NCBI RefSeq assembly: GCF_000004195.4
Contig: NC_030678.2
Span: 138,199,047-138,263,046 of the forward strand
Length of the DNA: 64,000 nucleotides
Reading direction: 5' to 3'
DNA from: Xenopus tropicalis
Lineage: Eukaryota > Chordata > Amphibia > Anura > Pipidae
Both the position numbers and the translations under genes were made by a program. How positions within the stretch are numbered: position 1 is the stretch's first letter; each line of letters starts with the position of its first letter. The notes below the pieces were generated by a model. The model searched no databases and was not told the origin of the DNA. It worked only from the letters and a program-made list of their open reading frames with translations. Shown one piece after another: positions 44,142 through 57,208 of this stretch.

Positions 44142-47100
44142 CTGGAAGAAGACAATGAAGAGTTAAAACAAAAACAAGGCAAATTTTCAATTTAAAACTA
44201 TCTTCCACAGCCATGCGTATGAGATGCCCAAACAGGGCTATCAATTTGTAAACAAAAATATATTTTGTATAAATAGACACAAAGTAGATCCATCAGTTAT
44301 TAAATCATTAGTAAAAGAGGTTACATTGGTCAAAGAAGCTGACATTGCAGGGTGCATTACTAGCCTGATGCGGACTACAAAATTATCTACACAGCTGGAC
44401 AGCACAGAAAACTGAGAAATTGTAAACTAGTGTTCTTGATCTTGCAATCAAAGATCATGTATTTAATAAGGGAAATTCACAGTTGCTAGTGGGAGGTTGG
44501 ATAATATCTAAATCATTTGTGTGGCGTTTCTTTATGTAACTTGGTAAAAGCCACTAACATCAGCAACTATTTGCAATATGCCTTTCAGTTCAGCTAGTCT
44601 GAGAACCAATGGCAGCATAGGAAGATGTGGTGATGAATAACAGGAATAAAAACCCATACAAACTAGGGGGTAACAGGGACAGTATAATAAATTCTGTATT
44701 AAAGTGATGTCCCACTTGTAATTTAAAGGGCCAACAACATCATAAAACGATAACATTTAAAATTGGTATCTGCAGTACCTAGGTATGAACCTTTTTATAC
44801 AAATGTCCTGTTTTATATGATAACAGTTCTACAGTTTGTATTCTATAGTTCTGTAGTCATGAATGGCATTTGAACTCTCTTCCCGTGTAAGCAATAAAAC
44901 CACTATGTTCTACAAAGCTTCTAAATGTACTTTTTGTCCAATTCAACTATAATGGCTGTGCCCATGGCAACACAGTAGCTTATTTATAAAAATTAAAGTA
45001 GTGTTTATGAAACCAAATGTGCCATTTTTACCACTGCATGGTCTTATTTTTTTGGTGTTACTTGTCCTTTAAATCACCAGGTAAAATGGCTCTAAAAAAA
45101 AAAAAAAACCCAAAAACTTTATTTTAATACTTAATGAATCCTTGGTCGCTTTCCATGTCACTTTTAAGCAGCATAGTGAATCATATCCTGTTGGATTGGA
45201 CTCAACTGCAAAGTTAGCATTGATTTTGTGCATAAATTATGCATAAAGGACCAGCTTATACCAAATTTGCTAGAGAGTGATGTAGTGCATGCAGGAAAGG
45301 CACTCAAACTGACAGTTGCATTAGGGTGTTTGCAACCTGAACAAAGTAGACAATGCCAGAGTAATACAAGCAATCTTATCTCTATTGTTACACAACCTGT
45401 GTCCATGTTAGTTCTTTATGAATATTGGTACTTTTCTGTTAGGAAAGCTATTAGGGCTCTGGCACACGGGGAGATTAGTCGCCCGCGACAAAACTCCCTG
45501 TTCGCGGGCGACTAATCTCCCCGAGTTGCCTTCCCCTGCCATCCCACTGGCGAACATGTAAGTCGCCGGCGGGATGGCACACACACCCTGGGGGAAGCTG
45601 AAGAATGCTGGGGGTGCCGTGGGGGAGCTGGAGGATGCTCGGAGGCCCTGGGGGACGCTGAAGGGTACTTGGGGGGGGCCCTGGGGAAGCTGAAGGATAC
45701 TTGGGGGGGGAGGCTCATTATGTGCGAGCCCAGAGACAATTAACGTTATACAGTTGATATAAAATATTTTACTACAGTATTTGGTTCAGAATCTTTTTTT
45801 TCTAGATTTTCCTCCTTTAAAATTGGGTGCGTCTTATATTCCGGAGCGTCTTATAGGGCGAAAAATACGGTATGCTAATTAATGTCCACATGCTATGTAA
45901 CCTGATTGAGCAGACTGTTACCTGCACACTGGTAAAAGGCTACTTGCCTGATGTTTTGTTCTTTTAATTATGCTGGCGAGCAGTGTTTTAATGAATAAAA
46001 GGTTTTTTAAATGTTTTTATAATCCATAATATTGTTTTAAGCATCTAGAGTTCTTCATATCTGCCTGATATTTAAAAAAAAAAAAAAAAAAAAACGCATC
46101 ATTGGTGTGATTTGAATATAGAGACAGCTATGGAAATAGTAGATTTGCATGCTATATTAATAATATTGTAAACTCACAGAGCGATAGTTTTTATGAAAGC
46201 TGGAAAGATGTAGAAGAGGAAGACAAAAATGTCAAAAAAAAAGTAAATATAATAATTAAGAGCAATTGCAAAGTTGCAAGGAATAGGTCATTCTTTAACA
46301 TATTAAAAGTCAACTTAAGAATATCAATGTCTATCACTTTACACCTACTTTAAAGTTCTGCACTGTTGTTTACTTGTTCTTGCCCATAATACTAGTCCCT
46401 GGAGCCATGATATCACTGATTTTGACCTTACGGATCTTCCCATTCATTTGTTATGTATGAGACCATCCCAAAAAATACTGTTCATTACACAAAATTATAC
46501 GTCAAGCAGCACAATAATATCTGCATATGCAAATTAGGCTATGGAAAAGGTATAGAGAGCAGTGCCACAGAGCGCTGTAACAAATTTAAACTTCCGTGTT
46601 CATGCAACAAAGTCACGTGATTTTAAGAATTCAGAATTGGTTTGGCCAGGTTCTTGGATTTGTCTGAATCTGAATTCTGCTAAAAAAAGGCCAAATTGTT
46701 GACTGAACTGAATCCTGGATTCGGTGCATCTCTAAAATAAATACCGGCCTCTTTAACATGAGCTCAATCAGATGGGCTATGTCAAAAAAGTGCATAAAAA
46801 TCTAAACATAACAAACTTTTTTTTTATGCATACATGTTAGGAAAGCATGACAGTCTGCCTTTAATTTGTGGGGACCATTTCATCACCCTTAAGCTGGCAG
46901 AGTAATTCAACCCTTCCCTCACCTTGTTCCATGTAGAAATGATGGATTCTGTTACTAGAAGTTGTGCATGGCCTAAACCTCAGAAATGGCAAAACCATTA
47001 TTTCAGTCTACTAAAACCAACTTTCTTTTTACATTACTTTCAACAAGGCATCATCATAGGATGCAACCTTTTTAAGAACCATCTCTTTAATGGGGATATA

Positions 47101-47266
47101 TACCATACATTTTTACAATGCACTAAACAATGTAAAATAATGTAAAATAGAAGGAAGTGCTTTTATTTTGATACCTTTGGGTTCAAATATGTCCATAACT
47201 GCTTGAAAACTGTGCTCTACCCAGACCTTATGCCATCTTCTAGACTTCAATGACACCCTCACCTAC
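44142..47266. other. Upstream of DNAJC14; no exon supported
   Basis: Probable 5' intron. Contains a half-copy of the GGAACAGTAACTCC MITE (44905-45068), two MITE ends at 45454-45871, poly(A) at 46075-46094 and a fragment ending GGATTCGGTGCATCTCTAA (about 46600-46738). The DNAJC14 first exon may lie here or beyond. Confidence 0.5.
45454..45871. mobile_element. MITE remnants (GGGCTCTGGCACACGG and TCGCCCTATAAGACGC ends)
   Basis: Left part has inverted blocks GGGAGATTAGTCGCCCGCGA and its complement (45470-45525). A tandem CTGGGGGANGCTGAAGGATG-like array follows (45580-45710). The right end on the minus strand reads TACCGTATTTTTCGCCC and TAAGACGC, a widespread vertebrate repeat end. Probably two elements side by side. 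Confidence 0.55.
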
Positions 47267-47270
47267 TTAA

Positions 47271-47650
47271 AGTGAATATGCATAGAGTGGGCGGGGCTTA
47301 GCAATGTCACAGACAGTCATTCCTGCTCTACTCGCTCCTCTCCCCCCCCTCCACTCCCCTGGCAGCAGCACAAGCAGAGAGACACAGAAGGAGGAAGGGG
47401 TTTTCCCTGCTGCTGCTGAGTAAAGCCTGTCAGTCAGTGCTGTGACCACTTCCTGTGGGAGACTGAAGCAACACTCCCTTGTCTCATTTGGCTCTGACTT
47501 CTGATCAGTGGGGTTGTGTATGCAGCTCTCATATAATGGCAGTTTTAGGAGGTAAAATACTTTCAAAACATCTTTCTTTCTGCATCATTTCACAATTTGA
47601 GGGAGGATGAAAATTATAACTGAATATGAACTTTATATAAAATGTCTCCT
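47271..47650. mobile_element. T2-like MITE
   Basis: TTAA at 47267-47270 and 47651-47654. Ends AGTGAATATGCATAGAG and, inverted, AAAGGAGACATTTTATAT. Interior is hairpin-forming with GCAGCAGCACAAGCAG and GCTGCTGCTGAG. Confidence 0.65.
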
Positions 47651-47692
47651 TTAAAATTTCTGTCCTGCTAGAGGTGCCCTGGTGAACTTTAA

Positions 47693-48140
47693 AGGGGAAA
47701 GAAAGGTAAAAACTAAGTAAGTTGTATCAGAAAGGTCTATGTAAATACAGCCATAAGCACTCACAGAAACCCTGCACTGAGTTCTCTGTCAAAAGATTTG
47801 TTGTATCTGTTTTCCTCTGCCAGAGACACGCAGGTCTCTCCCCTCTCCTGCCACCCCCCCTCAAGAATGCTAAGCACTCAACCCCCCCCCCCCCCCCCTT
47901 AGGAATGAGGATCTGAGCCAATCAACAGGAAGCTTCCTCATAGTCTTACAAACTGAGAAGACCACCGGTCTGGGTCTCGGTGCAGGGGCGAGGCATTATA
48001 GGAACTTTCTTTATACAGCTCAGTATTTTTTCTTCCTGTTTGGCTTCTGATCATCTGAACAGGTGAAATATGCGGAGACTTAAGGGCACTATTGAGAGAA
48101 CTGAAGGTATACCTACAGCTTGAGATTTTTTTGTTGTTTT
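47693..48140. mobile_element. T2-like MITE (GGGGAAAGAAAGGTAAAAAC), copy 1
   Basis: Starts after TTAA (47689-47692). Blocks AGAAAGGTCTATGTAAATAC, GAGCCAATCAACAGGAAGCT and GGCTTCTGATCATCTGAACA also occur inverted at 52450-52891. Includes a 17-base C tract (47882-47898). The right end runs into the next MITE. Confidence 0.7.
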
Positions 48141-48149
48141 TATTTTTAA

Positions 48150-48681
48150 TGCATCAGTTAATAGAGCTTCTCCAGCAGAATTGTGTGTTGAAATACAATT
48201 TTCAAAAACACAGATTTTATATTTAAATTTTGAAATTTCACATGGGTCTAGCCATATTCTTCGTTTCCCAGGGTGCCACAGTCATGTGGCCTGTGCTCTG
48301 ATAAACTTCAGTCACACTTTAATGCTGAGCTGCAAGTTGGAGTGATATAACCCCACCCCCAGCAGCCGATCAGCAGAACAATGGGAAGGTAGCAAGATAG
48401 GAGCTCCTAGTAGATATCATAATAGCAGTCAATAGTAAGAAATCCAAGTCCAGCTTGGGACTCCTCCAGTTACATGGGAGTAGGAGAAACAATAGATTAT
48501 CTGAAAGCCGTTCTAATGTGTAGCCCTGGCTCTTTCTGAAAGCCCGGACTCAGGCACAATGCAATTAGCTGCCATGGCTTCCTACAAACCAAAATTGCAA
48601 CAAAAAAAAAATACATTTGTAAAAATACATTAGTACATTAAGAAATAAAACATATACCATAAAAATCATGACAGTATCCAT
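48150..48681. mobile_element. T2-like MITE (TACTGTCATG family), left end truncated
   Basis: CATCAGTTAATAGAGCTTCT through AAAATCATGACAGTATCC and TTAA at 48682-48685. Same order as 62559-63027. Confidence 0.75.
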
Positions 48682-48817
48682 TTAAGTGAAGCACTTGTTA
48701 AAGAAACATGTCAATAAGCAACTGTTGGCAGGTGTAGTGGTAGGCTACAAAACTGACAAAGGGATTGCTGATGGACATAGTCCTTATAAATCAAAAGTCC
48801 CTAGTTGGAAAACTTAA

Positions 48818-49121
48818 GGTGGCCATACACGGGTCGATTGTAGCTGCCGGTATCGGGGCAGGAATGAGGGGCATGCCCGACCAATATCTGGCCTGAAATT
48901 TGGCGGATATCGATCGGACAGGTTAAAAGATTTAGTTGGATCAGGGACCGCATCGGCTCGTTGATGCGGTCCCCGAACCAACTGCCCCCTTGCCACCATT
49001 ATAATTCGATTGTTTGACCCCAGGGCCAAACAATTGAATTAGCCTACATGTTCCCCGATATCGCCCACTGGTAGGTGGGGATATCGGGAGAAGATCTGCT
49101 TGCTTCACGTGTATGGGCACC
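48818..49121. mobile_element. MITE with GGTGGCCATACACG ends
   Basis: Left GGTGGCCATACACG; right, inverted, GGTGCCCATACACG; T/A-rich flanks TAA and TTT. Contains GATATCGG repeats and an inverted ACCGCATCGGCTC/GATGCGGTCC pair. Similar ends at 56443 and at about 63746 near the window edge. Confidence 0.75.
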
Positions 49122-50332
49122 TTTACTGTTGAACTCCAGATTATCTCTGAAAGCAACTACAACAACACAAGAATAACTCCTCAGGAGATAAACAAAATAA
49201 TGATCAAAGGGCATGCACAATGGCTAAAACATATGCTTGACTGGTGTAAAGGTCACTGACACTGGGCAATGTAAAAATGTTCTCCGAAGTCATACACAAG
49301 AGCCATGAATATACTGTAAATTATATCCTTATAAACAGTGCTTAAAGATGGCAACAGTTAAAATTACTGCTTTGTGATATCATATTTGTCACGACTCACT
49401 GAAACTTGTTTATCATAAGAATTTACCTCCTTTAGTCAAATATGAGGATTTTTGAAATCACCTTGGCATTCCATGACCTGTATAAAAGCACACAGCCTTC
49501 GGCTTTGTCCCTTTATATGGTCAGTGAGCTCCTTAGCAACTTATAATATCCTTATATTTTACAAAATAGCTACATCATTCACTGTATAATGCTTGCTATT
49601 TCAGTGGAACTCTGATAGCTACAAGGGAACCGCGAGCTTGCTTTGCATTACAGTTTCCTTCATTAGATTAAAAAAAAAATTTTTTTTAAACAAATAAGGG
49701 TGGAAGAGCCCTTAACAACATAGTAGATTTACCAGTAGCAAGCAACAGAGCAGTGGCAACAACCCATACAGCTACTGTGTTCATTGTGATCAAATGGATA
49801 AATCATTTTACAATGCGTCTAACTATACAACAATAACAAACCATTCACAGGATAGTCGGTAGCTGCATGTGTTTTTTTTTTTTTTTTAAAGAAACAATGA
49901 AGAAAAGCAAGAACAACAATGTGTTTCCAAGGAGATTCAAAACTTAAAAAAAACAGTAACAATGTGTAGGTTTAATACCAAACACAAACAAGAGAGAAAT
50001 AATAGTGTTATGGACAGGATAAACCAATATCTAAAGGTATGCAATACAGCAGCGATGTTAGGAAAAAGAAATTGTTACAGAGCACTCTTAAGAAATATAA
50101 GCTACATTACATGTGACGTAAAACTGAAAGTTTCTCTATCACTGACTGCGAGACACTGACAATTTTTTCCTGCAACTGTCAGGCAGGGCCAAGAGGCGGT
50201 GCAAAAACTGAAGAGGCCTGTTTACCTTGTGCATCTGTGTATCAGGTCTTTGCACTGTCTCCAGGCATGGTGTGATGCCCACAGTCATCAGAGAGAGTAG
50301 GGCGCTAGCATTCACAGCAGGGCTTTGTGGGG
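49122..50332. other. No gene or named repeat seen
   Basis: AT-rich with homopolymer runs near 49670 and 49870. No exon. Confidence 0.45.
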
Positions 50333-50336
50333 TTAA

Positions 50337-50850
50337 AGGGGACATATAGGATAAATGGGAAAACCCTAATTTTGTAGGCAATTATGAATAATATAAGGTG
50401 CTGGTTTCACTTTGTGCTAAAAATGAATCCTATCTGTAACAATGGCCCCTTTATTGGAGCTCCCTATAGATCCTATCACTTCTCTGTCGGAGTTTGAAAT
50501 GGAGAGTGGGCGTGTCCTAACGGTCCCTGCCAGAAGCACAGTAGGAGGGGGAGAGCCAATCACAGCCCTGCACTCCCACAAGCACAGACAGGCTTCAGTT
50601 CCCTATCAGGTCAGCCTAGCTGCTGATTGGTTCCTATCTTATAGTGCAGTGTATGGAGGGCCGCCGGCTCCCTAGCTCATCCAGAGAATTCAGCCAGCAG
50701 GAAGTGGCACAGATGGGCGGGACTAGTGGGGTTTTGGTGGAATTTCTCAATAAATCAGTCTGAAATACAACTTTTTTAAGCACATTCCTTCTATATCTAG
50801 AGGAGTATAATTCACTGGTACATTTGTAATTTTTATAGGATAGGTCTCCT
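50337..50850. mobile_element. T2-like MITE (GGAGACATATNGGATAA), copy B
   Basis: TTAA at 50333-50336 and 50851-50854. 514 bp and base for base very close to 25736-26242 in the same orientation, including AACGGTCCCTGCCAGAAGCA. Confidence 0.87.
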
Positions 50851-50854
50851 TTAA

Positions 50855-51526
50855 GGAATTGCGTAATGACATTGCATACTTATTTGTTTTTATTCCACAT
50901 GCCTGCAATATGAATGTATTAGAAATAAAATGAGCACTGCAGCTTCTACAAGTGGCATTATATACAGAAATACAAAAAATGGTTTAAAGTAAGAATAGAG
51001 ACCCAGACAGGGCTGCCAACAGTGGCTGAAAAAACTACACATTAAAAAAGAGAGTTCTGAAAAACATAGTTACATTGAAAGGGCTGAAACCCCAGCAGGC
51101 TGACACAGCAGTCCTCATTCTGGGGGCTCATAAAACGTTGCACCCCACCTTTTCAACTCGCATTTCCCATGTAGGCACGGCTGTTTGTTACCTCTTCCTT
51201 ACATATAGCAGTTACTGTACAACAGTGTATTCATAAATGTTTGAGCGTAGTACGAAAAAGAGAATGATGCCATTAACCCTATATGCTGTCTCTAGCAGTG
51301 CATCCAGAATGCATCACTCATATCCTGCCCATATCACTTGTGTAACATAGAACATGTCAGCCCAGGTGCCACTGTAGAAACAAGCTTGTCCCACCCAGGG
51401 CCGCCAGTCTTCCCGGGCAGGGTGGGCTTTGGTTCTTAACCTTAAGGGGGACCCTACAGCACTTACTTGGATTACCGGGGCCCCTGCTGTCAGTAAGATG
51501 CAGACTTCGGGAGGGCGGGAGCTAGC
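50855..51526. other. No gene or named repeat seen
   Basis: Nothing recognisable besides short GC-rich stretches near 51395-51530. Confidence 0.4.
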
Positions 51527-53223
51527 GCATACTGCTCAACAGTCCCGTTTTTGCGACACACTCCCGCTTTGCCTAACACAGCCCGCAGTCCCGGTTCGCT
51601 ACTTACACCTCCTGCAAAGCTGTTAATTGCAAGCTCCTTGCCTCCTGTCTCACAGAAAATCCCGATGCCACAAGTCTAATCACGCGAGACTGTGGCGTCA
51701 CGACTATACGTAAGCGCCGTCATGACTTACGTAAGCGCCGTGACGCGTCACGCAGCCGCCTTGTGGGAGTCAAAGTAAAGACGGCGAAGCCTATCTTTAC
51801 ACATTTGGAAAGCGTATTGTAAGTGGCTGTGTTTCATCAAACGAACTGGTTTTCCTCTGCTTGCCACTCTTACTTTTGCAAGAGAACAAAAAAAAAAAGA
51901 AAAAAGACATTTCTTTCGTGTTGGTTTCCCAGCATGCCCTTTGCCACATCAGTCCCCAGAGTTTTCTCAGGAGTCTTCTATATTTCCTGCTTAGAGCTCC
52001 TACTCTTGCCAAGGAACTGAAAAAAAAAACTGTACTGGTTGCCAACAATGCCTGCAGCCATCTGAGCCTCTTCTCCCTGTTTGACAGAAATGGAAAGGTT
52101 TTGTGTTTTCTAGGGAGAGGTAAAATTAAAGCTTTTTTTTAATAATAGTTTTTTGTACTTTGATGATCCCAGTGCTTTTTGTACACATGGGGCATGGGTT
52201 TACACTGGGTTATTTAGGAGAAGGCAAATTCATATCTCCCAACATTTTGAAAATGGAAAGAGGGACAAAAACAAATGCTGCACTATGCAAATTTTTTTGA
52301 CCATGCGTATTTTTACAACCATACCCCTAAATACCACTCCCATTTGACTAAATTTGGCAGTTTATTTAAAGTTTCAACACATTTCTGGGGGTTTTGGGGT
52401 CTTGTTTTATGTGTTATTACAGTTTTGTTAAAAAAGCTGAAATTGCCCTTTAGGGTTAGGGAAGGACTAATAAAGAGTTAATCTCAAGCTGCAGGCATAC
52501 CTTCAGTTGTCTCAATAGTGCCCTTAAGTCTCCCCATATTTCACCTGTTCAGATGATCAGAAGCCAAACAGGAAGAAAAAACGCTGAGCTGTGTAAAGAA
52601 AGTTCCCATAATGCCTCACTCCTGCACAGACACCCAGATCAAGTGAACATGCTCAGTTAGTAAGACTATGAGTCAGCTTCCTGTTGATTGGCTCACATCC
52701 ACATTCCTAAGGGAGTGAGTTCTAGCATTCTTGAGGGAGGGGGGAGAAGGAGAGAGCTGCGTGTCTCTGGCACATTAATTACAGATATAAGAAATCTCTT
52801 CACAGAGAAGTCAGTGCAGCATTTGATGGATTATGGCTGTATTTACATAGACCTTTCTGATAAAGCTTACTTAGTTTTTACCTTACTTTCTTTAAGCTGC
52901 AAGTCTCAGTTCCCCCAAGAGACCTGTTTAGCTTATTATTTACATTTATTTCTCAGTGCAGGTGTGGCTTTTTAACTCTCTGCCAAAAGCCCACTTATTT
53001 AATTAAATGTGAGAAACAATGTATCTAAGTGCAGCTGAACCTTGTTTAACTTTCTAGGCTCTCTGCCAAAAGCTACTTTTTAATTAAATGTGTATCTTTT
53101 TTAGCATTCAGTGCAGGAGATCTGAGGGAAATGAGGGACTTTTCCGTAAGAATCCGGGACTACGAGTTGAGCTGTCAAAAGAGGGACTGTCCCATGTAAA
53201 TCGGGACAGTTGGGGAGCTATGC
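51527..53223. mobile_element. 1.7-kb element with GCAT...ACTGTCCCG inverted ends, carrying a nested MITE
   Basis: Left GCATACTGCTCAACAGTCCC; right, inverted, GCATAGCTCCCCAACTGTCC. GC-rich duplicated block TACGTAAGCGCCGT (51707 and 51730) near the left. The 52450-52891 MITE is nested. No complete transposase frame; the superfamily is not settled. Confidence 0.6.
52450..52891. mobile_element. T2-like MITE copy 2, inverted relative to 47693
   Basis: Ends TTTTTACCTTACTTTC before TTAA (52892-52895) and shares the blocks listed for 47693-48140 on the opposite strand. Confidence 0.7.
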
Positions 53224-55880
53224 GCAATGGGTAAAATTTACCGAAAGTCATCTTGAGATTGATCTGTATGGGGAAAAAAAGTCTATTGCTGAAAAAAGTA
53301 TGATTCAATTCCCCTAAACTAATGGTCTGGGGCTTGTGCACCTGGACCCCAAATTATCTACTTGCACTATATGGGAAATAGTAAAGAGAAATGATCTATA
53401 CTGAATTAAAAACACAGTGTAAGATATGATTTGAGAGAATAATAATACAGCTTAATTTCAGTGAAAACCAACATACACCACAAGATGTCACTAAGTAGCA
53501 GAAAAATCACAATTTGAGATCCAGTAAATCCAGTCACCTCCAAGGTGCAACAAATCTTGCACAAAATATTCAGCAAAATACTGCTTACTTTATATATTCA
53601 GTACAGAGCATGACTGGTAAAGTGGAGCCATCTGAACAAAATCCTTCAGCTTCACATTCCAGCATTTTAAAGGACAAGGAAACCCTTTTAAATATCAGGC
53701 TTCAGTAGATAAGCATACCTTCAAGTTCAGCAGTGCTTATGAAATGCCTCATTTTATAGCATTTAGATATTGCAATATACTTTAAAAAAAAAGAAAGAAA
53801 ATCACTAGTCTGTTACTTAACAACTATAGATGTGTGTGTATATTAATAGGTCTTAAACAGACACACATAAATATGTTCCTATTGCAATCCTTCAGACAAA
53901 GGTATGTATGCTTGTAAATAGTACACATTTCCTTGCATTCATGTCAAAATGTTTTTTCCTTTCTGCCAAACAGCAGCAGTCCTGTCTTGCTTTATGGCAG
54001 GCATTCTATATATCCTCACAACACTATTACAACATGGGGCTTATTATGAGGTAACACAGTCCCTTTAACAATACTCATAATACTATTTGCTATTAGCCAT
54101 GGATTTATTGGGTGGGACTGCTCCTGACTAGTGGAGCTCCGCTCCTGTCCCGTTTAGTTTTGCAGAAAAATTTGTAAACCTTCTGAGAAATTCTCAAAAC
54201 GCAACTTTTTTGACACTCCCTATTTTGATGCGACCTTGTCTAATTTGATGCTACTACTTTGATGTGACCCCACCTTTTTTGATGAGACCACAACCTTTTT
54301 TGCCATGACTGCAATTTCTGGAATAGCGCTTCGAATCCATGCCTGGCAAAAAAATGCTCACTTCACTACTCCTGACCAAAAGGACTTTTTAAAGCTTACT
54401 CTCCACTTCCCCATAATTGTATGCATGGAAAGCGGAGTGTGTAGTAAAAGACTGCTAAATCTTTAAACATTTGTATCTTTACTTTCACTCCTTCTTCACT
54501 GGGTCAAGTAGAGGAGAACAAAGGGAGCTTTGTGTATGCACTTGATACTAAGGCAAACAAGCACATGACAGGGAACAGTCAGACAGTGTCAAAAGCCAAA
54601 TGACACATCAGACAGCTCTGATGAAGTCGCCATATTCTGGGTCACTCTTTAGAACACGTGAAACTGATGCATTAAGTGCAGACAATCACAACTTACTTTG
54701 GTCCGTTGTCTGTTTTAAAGGGGCGGTTTATCGCCTTGTTTAACATGAGTTAAATGAATAGGGTTTGGGCTGAACATTTGCCTATTGTTTATATCAAGAC
54801 AAATCTATGATTTTTGTAATTTCTTAAGATAAAAAGAGAAGATGGGGAATTACATGGTATTGGTAAGACAGTTTGTTATGGTCATTGTGTATATTAGACA
54901 TATGCATAGTGCCATTTTGTAATTAGCAAAATGAGATAGTAAACAAATTATAAGTTTGAAATGGAAGTTTTGTGGGTTAAGGGAGGTTGGGAAGTGGGGG
55001 TGCTCTCATCCAGTGTCCATATATCCAGATGCATTTATAATCTCACCAAGATATGTTAAGGCAAAAAAGCATTGGGACCAGTTGCTGTGTTCCTATATGC
55101 ATTATCCCTCAGAATAAACAGAGAAGTCAGCTGGACAAGCAGCAGACCTCAGACTGTGCAGGATGGTTTTCACACCAGGTTGTCCATGTGAACCAAATCT
55201 CATATTTGTCCAGTTTATGATGTTTTAGCAGCAGAGAGTCTTTCCATAGAGGAGTTCCGCCATATATTCCCTCTTATTTCCGAAAGCATAATTGGGAACA
55301 TAATTTAAATTACTTTTTGGTAAGGGTCTCAGGTTTGCAGAATAGTACTACTAGCTAGAGGTCTGGTGGAGCTTCATTTTGTAGTAATGTGTAGATAAAT
55401 CCACATACTTCTTTGCACAGTGTGGGTGGCAGATCCACCACGTGTGTAGTTCATCTCCTTCCTCTCTGTAGTCCGTGAAGCTGTTTGGGTCGGAATAATA
55501 CATTTTACTAAGTTTAGATTTGGTCAAGCTATGTTCCCAGCACTCCCAGTATATTTTGTTTTGCCTGGTATGTGAGTTTTATCCAACGTATAACCAAGAG
55601 ATTTGTTCCTGGGTATGGGTGGGTACATAGATATTCAAACATTGTACTTTGTCTAGAGGACTTGCCCAGCTTATGTTGGATAAGGTAAGTTTCAGATATG
55701 CATGCTCAAGGGGGAGGGATGGGGGTTGCGTGCAGGTGATGGGACCCTGAGGTAGCAGCACCAGTGAGCCCTGCACACCCCATTCTGAACCTGTTAGTCA
55801 TGCTCCGTGCAGTCAGTAAGCTGCAAAGTTTGGAAGGGAGGGTGGGAGCTTGGGTGCCTTGCATCTTCTTTCCTCTAACA
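53224..55880. other. Intergenic or intronic; no gene supported
   Basis: Weak minus-strand frames (for example 55579-55776) look like decayed repeat translation but match no family I can name. Confidence 0.4.
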
Positions 55881-56465
55881 ACCAGTGGCTCGTGAGCAAC
55901 ATGTTGCTCACCAACCCCTTGGATGCTGCTCTTAGTGCCTTCAAACCAGGTACGTATTTTTGAATTCCTGACTTGGTGGCAAGTTTTGGTTGATTAAAAA
56001 CAAGATTTACTACCAAATAAAGCCCCCTGTAAGCTGATAGTGTGCATAGAGGCTCCCTAATAGCCAATCGTAGCCCTTATTTGGCACCTCCATAAATGAT
56101 GCTTGTGTTGCTCTCCAAGTCTTTTTACATTTGACTGTGGCTCACAAGTAAAGCGATTTTCAAAGTTCGCACGAAAGATCGCTCCAAACCTCCACTGACA
56201 TTCAGGGCTGAATCGTCAGATATGAAGATAGAAACAATAGGATTTTCTACCTCCTTCTGTTGATTAAGCCCAGAAGGCAGATTTTGCTCAGGCGCCTTCA
56301 ATGGCACCCGATCAAAATCTTTTAACCCGCCCGATTGGCGAATCGACCGATATCAGCAGCCTTCTGCCGAGTTGCCATACACGCACCGAATATCGTACGA
56401 AACGAGGTTTCGTACAATATTATTGGTGCATGTATGGCCAGCTTAAGAAAGGTTGGGAATCCCTG
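55881..56465 (+). mobile_element. hAT-like MITE with perfect TSD, carrying a nested element
   Basis: CTCTAACA flanks both sides (55873-55880 and 56466-56473). The right end inverted is CAGGGATTCCCAACCTTTCT. The left terminus starts at ACCAGTGG, so the first ~12 bases of the usual end are missing. Blocks match 41701-42003. The nested element is 56152-56443. Confidence 0.85.
56152..56443. mobile_element. Nested MITE (right end GGCCATACATGCACC), TAA duplication
   Basis: Interrupts the host element at TAA (56149-56151 and 56444-56446): host copies elsewhere read straight through CTCACGAATAAGAAAGG. Right end inverted AGCTGGCCATACATGCAC, like 48818-49121. The left end is AGCGATTTTC. Confidence 0.7.
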
Positions 56466-57208
56466 CTCTAACAGCTTTCCATACTGATTATTTGTCATTG
56501 AAGGTTAAGTCCCAGTAAAGCTGCACAGGGATTGGATAGGCTGGTGGCAAAATTCAAACGTCACCTATCCAATCCCTGTATGGCTCTACTGGAAGTTAAA
56601 GTTCAGTGACAAACCAGCAGTACAGAAAGCTGTGTAAGAAGAAAAAACTTGCAGCCACCACTCTCCCTTCCCAAGTGTGCAGCTCACTGACACCTGGAGG
56701 TAAGTGCAGTAGTGATGTGGGGGTTGAGTGATTGACACAACTTGCTCTTTATGAGCATGTGTGTGACATAAACTTGGGAGGTGCAGCTACTGCTCCTACA
56801 GCATAATGCAACATGGCTGTAACACTGGGAGCACCCTCATGGTGCGGCTGACCTACCACTTGCCCTGCCCTGCACTGCACATAGTAAGTGAAAGCAGAAG
56901 AGACCAGATTGTGATGGATTATGTATCTGTGTCTGGAAATATTCCCACTGTCAAATAAAAGAATGTGAGGTAGTTGTTAATCTATTGGTATTTGTTTTGT
57001 ATCTGCAGCCACTGGAACAAAGCAGAGAAAAACAAAAGTGACATTTAAGACAGGCTTATGACACACTAGGCTGGTGAATGAACCCTGCCTGTCTCCATTA
57101 AATACAGGCAGGGTCTGGGCATGCCAGGGCATGAATTGGTTGCACTTTAGGTCCCACTTTCCTTGCACTACGTGGAAGACATGCAGTGCTGCATATACTG
57201 TAGATCTG

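Noticed and set aside
51660..51790. GC-rich stretch as DNAJC14 promoter
   Set aside because: It lies inside an element with inverted ends and has no linked exon with a good minus-strand donor.
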